Shown here piece after piece: positions 29,286-30,017 of a DNA stretch of 30,017 bases. The DNA comes from DASQFQ01 sp038238015. GTDB lineage: Bacteria; Actinomycetota; Thermoleophilia; Solirubrobacterales; Solirubrobacteraceae. The stretch spans positions 1 through 30,017 of the forward strand of contig JBBRYA010000043.1 in the NCBI GenBank assembly GCA_038238015.1, in the 5' to 3' direction. The number at the start of each line of letters is the position of its first letter. The first letter of the stretch is position 1. The notes beneath the pieces were generated by a model. That model was not told the DNA's origin. It did not search any database and was given only the letters and a program-made list of their open reading frames with translations. The position numbers and the translations under genes were made by a program.

Positions 29286-30017
29286 TTGGCCGGCAGCACC
29301 CCGCAGGACCCACAGCGCGGCACGGGCTACGACGCCCAGGACATCACCGTCCTGGAGGGTCTCGAGGCCGTCCGCAAGCGGCCCGGGATGTACATCGGCT
29401 CGACGGGCGTGCGCGGTCTGCACCACCTCGTCTACGAGGTCGTCGACAACTCCGTCGACGAGGCCCTCGCCGGCCACGCGACAGCGGTCGACGTGACGAT
29501 CCACCCGGACGCCTCGGTCACCGTCGTCGACAACGGCCGCGGCATCCCGGTCGACACGATGGAGAAGGAGGACAAGCCGGCCCTCGAGGTCGTGCTGACG
29601 GTCCTGCACGCGGGCGGCAAGTTCGGCGACGGTGGGGGCTACAAGGTCTCCGGCGGGCTGCACGGCGTGGGCGTCTCCGTCGTCAACGCGCTGTCGGAGC
29701 GCCTGCACGTCGAGGTTCGCCGCGACGGCCACGTCTGGTGCCAGGACTACGTCCGCGGCGCCCCGCAGGGTCCGCTGGAGCAGGGCGCGCCCACGAAGGA
29801 GACCGGCACGACGATCACCTTTCTCTCCGACGCGGAGATCTTCGAGTCGCTCGACTTCGAGTTCGCCACGCTCGAGCAGCGGCTTCGCGAGACGGCGTTC
29901 CTCACGCGCGGGCTGCGCATCTCGCTCACCGACGAGCGCGCCGAGGGCACGCGCGTGGACTTCCACTACGAGGGCGGCATCGAGGACTTCGTCCGCTACC
30001 TCAACCAGAACAAGGAC
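29286..30017 (+). CDS. gyrB: DNA gyrase subunit B, 3' end cut by the window edge
   Basis: 244 codons visible. The GHKL ATPase domain is clear: LEGLEAVRKRPGMYIGSTG, HHLVYEVVDNSVDEALAG, VVDNGRGIPVD and GGLHGVGVSVVNALSERL, followed by TITFLSDAEIFE and the start of the transducer domain. Gyrase B drives ATP-dependent negative supercoiling with GyrA and is the coumarin/aminocoumarin target. The start is TTG 29286, fixed by GGAGG (29276-29280) with 5-nt spacing. It continues beyond 30017 with no stop. Confidence 0.97.
   Translation, partial: MAGSTPQDPQRGTGYDAQDITVLEGLEAVRKRPGMYIGSTGVRGLHHLVYEVVDNSVDEALAGHATAVDVTIHPDASVTVVDNGRGIPVDTMEKEDKPALEVVLTVLHAGGKFGDGGGYKVSGGLHGVGVSVVNALSERLHVEVRRDGHVWCQDYVRGAPQGPLEQGAPTKETGTTITFLSDAEIFESLDFEFATLEQRLRETAFLTRGLRISLTDERAEGTRVDFHYEGGIEDFVRYLNQNKD

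Overview
The window is a GC-rich (roughly 70% by eye) bacterial chromosome segment that includes the replication-origin neighbourhood. Gene order (rpmH, dnaA, dnaN, recF, a DciA-type gene, gyrB, with rnpA, yidD, yidC, jag, rsmG, parA, parB on the other side), GTG/TTG starts, -10 boxes 6-9 nt before start codons, a bc1-type qcrA/qcrB pair and a fused AhbA-AhbB protein suggest an Actinobacteriota, most likely class Thermoleophilia (Solirubrobacterales-like). The taxon is inference from gene content, not a search.

Layout. 1-8501 (minus): a tightly packed run read from right to left: AI-2E/PerM-type permease with a zinc-ribbon tail, ABC ATPase, ABC-2 permease, hemB, fused siroheme-decarboxylase-like protein, hemL, a small helical protein, then qcrA (Rieske) and the start of qcrB (cytochrome b), cut by the window edge. 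It joins tetrapyrrole synthesis to a haem-using respiratory complex. 8542-9321 (plus): YmdB-like phosphodiesterase. 9213-13008 (minus): DUF4126-like membrane protein, alkaline-phosphatase-superfamily enzyme, membrane glycosyltransferase. 13034-15441 (plus): PLP aminotransferase and D-Ala-D-Ala ligase. 15383-15877 (minus): bifunctional-nuclease-domain protein. 16024-16746 (plus): a secreted protein with a strict five-residue hydrophobic period.

16803-17978 is a small accessory segment bounded by tRNA-Ile(GAT) and a second copy of that tRNA's 3' half. It carries one nucleotidyltransferase-like gene and no integrase, so it looks like a remnant or trans-mobilised tRNA-targeting element.

18039-21758 (minus): parB, parA, rsmG, jag, yidC. 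21805-24161 (plus): a two-gene sugar/envelope cassette (DPM1-like glycosyltransferase and FAD oxidoreductase) that splits the usual rpmH-rnpA-yidD-yidC run. 24101-24897 (minus): yidD, rnpA, rpmH. 25125-30017 (plus): dnaA, dnaN, recF, dciA-like, gyrB (cut by the window end). The two intergenic regions flanking dnaA hold DnaA-box-like sites and are the oriC candidates.

Recurring features: ten same-strand junctions use NTGA stop/start overlaps, two of which appear to use CTG as start; all three convergent CDS pairs overlap at their 3' ends; and the ABC ATPase ribosome-binding site lies in a hairpin that begins at the upstream stop codon. No stretch longer than 300 bases lacks a gene.
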